From contig NCSJ02000422.1 of the NCBI GenBank assembly GCA_002812745.2, positions 1-33,995 on the forward strand: a stretch of 33,995 nucleotides of DNA, written 5' to 3'. This document shows, in pieces, positions 32,541 through 33,995 of the stretch. Made by a program: the position numbers and the translations under genes. The stretch's first letter is position 1. Each line of letters begins with the position of its first letter. A model generated the notes under the pieces. The model made no database searches, had not been told where the DNA came from, and worked only from the letters and a program-made list of their open reading frames with translations. Source of the DNA: Scytalidium lignicola (taxonomy: Eukaryota > Ascomycota > Leotiomycetes).

Positions 32541-33995
32541 CTAAGTTAAGCTCATTAGTTAAAGTTAAAGCTATGAAAATCCTAAGAATCATGGATATCT
32601 TATCAAAGTCTTTAAAGAAGAAAAGCTCAAATGAGGAAGGAAACTCCTCAAAAGAAGAAGAGGAATAATAGAATTTAATAACTATACCAAAAATCATTGT
32701 TAAAACTAATACAGATAAAATGACAATAACAAGAATCCTAAAAANCAAGTTTTATACTAATAAGAAGGACTTAACATAAAGAACACCCTTGAAATCAAGA
32801 GGAGGCTATTAACTCAAATAAATGGAGATCTATACTAAGAGTCAGTAGAATTTAAATGATAATGCTAGCAAAGTTTAAGGTTATACTAACAGAACAATAT
32901 CTTGTTTCTAGAGAATTATTAGTTCTAAAGTATTATCTCATAATTAGCATAAGAAGATTAAAAGGATAAGAAATCCTAGACAAAAGCCAACTTTATAAAA
33001 CTATATAATAAGAAGAAGCAATTATTAAGAAATAAGAACTCAATCTCAAGGATCTTACTTTAGTCTATAAAACCAACTTACAAAGCATTGTTATAAAGAA
33101 AGGATCATACAAAATCCTCTTACTAATAAAAAAGAACTAGGATTTAGGACAATTTCAACTAAATACCTAAAAAAGCTTAGATGATAATTAAAGAAAGGTT
33201 AAGCTATGTTGTATAAAGAAGACATAACATACAACATAAAAGACTTCTAATAATAACTTACTAGCAAGACTAATTAAAAGCTGAAACTCAGTACAAAGAA
33301 ATCTAAAGATTAAGAAAATCAGTAAAACAATTGCTTGAAGCTGAACAATATCATGCTCAACAAGAGCAAAAGGAACTAGTGGAAATTATCGTTGGACAAA
33401 CCAATTAAGACATAAAAACGTTGCCTACAGTTAATGAACTAGAAGAAGATTCACTACCTTTAAAGCTATTTATTGTGTTGCTAGAAGAGGATAAGATAAG
33501 TCAGAAGATCAACTAACAATTTAACCAAGAAGTAATAACATACCCCTTGAATTCTATAAGAAGAATTCCTATGATAAATAATATTTCTATTATTGAAATA
33601 AAAGAACATCTTAAGAACAAGATAACAGAATAAGTACAAGATGCACATACATTCATAAACAACAAAAGCCCAGATAAACCAAGGTTAAGGAACCTTACTA
33701 CAAAGTAAATAGTATTATTTAAAGAACTTCAAGAAAATGCTGAAAATCTAGAAATTGCCAATGACATTTCAATTAACAATGCTAAAAACATTAATCTCTA
33801 CTCAATGAACAGTGAAAGTTCATTATATATCAATATAATACTATACAAAAANGCTAATAAAGGCCTTAATCAATTCAAGAGCTAAAAAGAAACTTCATCA
33901 GTAAACAAGTCATAAAGTAACTTAAACTCAACACAAAAGTCAAGGACAACAACTATCTAATATTGTTAACAAACAATACCAAGGTTCAGAAGCAT
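32541..33995 (+). pseudogene. Start of gypsy pol, truncated by the window edge
   Basis: Sequence between the gag knuckle and the expected RT. In the minus-strand relative the RT starts about 2 kb beyond the knuckle, so it would lie just past the right edge. The frames are broken and a protease active-site motif is not visible. The assignment rests on position within the element. Confidence 0.5.

Noticed and set aside
1..33995. tRNA or rRNA genes
   Set aside because: I noticed no cloverleaf with conserved box sequences or rRNA core sequence by eye; a covariance-model scan would settle it.

Overview
The window looks like a contig from a filamentous ascomycete (Pezizomycotina). Evidence: short introns (45-85 bp) with GT..AG ends, a Zn2Cys6 transcription factor, a fungal P450 and NRPS/PKS domains. 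There are also large AT-rich blocks of Ty3/gypsy relics whose damage is mostly C-to-T and G-to-A, as expected from repeat-induced point mutation (RIP). I cannot name the genus. Most single Ns sit beside homopolymer runs, which suggests a read technology with homopolymer errors.

Region 1 (1-5.2 kb) is a piece of a secondary-metabolite locus. On the minus strand a condensation (C) domain begins at 2563. It stops at 1619, directly against the C-terminal half of a ketosynthase (KS), which continues through many small introns into an acyltransferase (AT) domain that runs off the left edge. The adenylation and carrier domains and the KS half with the active-site Cys are absent. This looks like a collapsed NRPS-PKS hybrid gene. 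A complete cytochrome P450 (3511-5079, plus strand) diverges from it.

Region 2 (5.2-8.4 kb) becomes steadily more AT-rich. It holds one small, possibly damaged gene of unknown function (5669-6168, minus) and otherwise nothing I can call.

Region 3 (8.47-20.33 kb) is an AT-rich block framed by a pair of inverted ends (CAGTGTTGG.../...CCAACACTG) with TAA on both outer sides. Just inside the left end is a 1.7 kb foldback element with arms of about 610 bp and a central array of GACCGT-type repeats. The rest is decayed Ty3/gypsy: a minus-strand element with an LTR, pol and gag, then a second RT fragment, then an LTR plus gag in the opposite direction.

Region 4 (20.33-28.74 kb) is a gene island of normal base composition. 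It has an MFS sugar transporter (7 exons, one N-associated frame break), a Zn2Cys6 transcription factor (5 exons, about 575 aa) and, converging on it, a two-exon gene of 664 aa joining an AtuA-like (DUF1446) domain to a DUF4387-like tail. Together they suggest a small regulated uptake/catabolic group, but that link is inference.

Region 5 (28.74-34.0 kb) returns abruptly to AT-rich repeats: a truncated LTR against the promoter of the AtuA-like gene, about 1.4 kb of unassigned AT-rich DNA, an N-dense patch, and a plus-strand gypsy element (LTR 30944-31304, gag, start of pol) that runs off the right edge.
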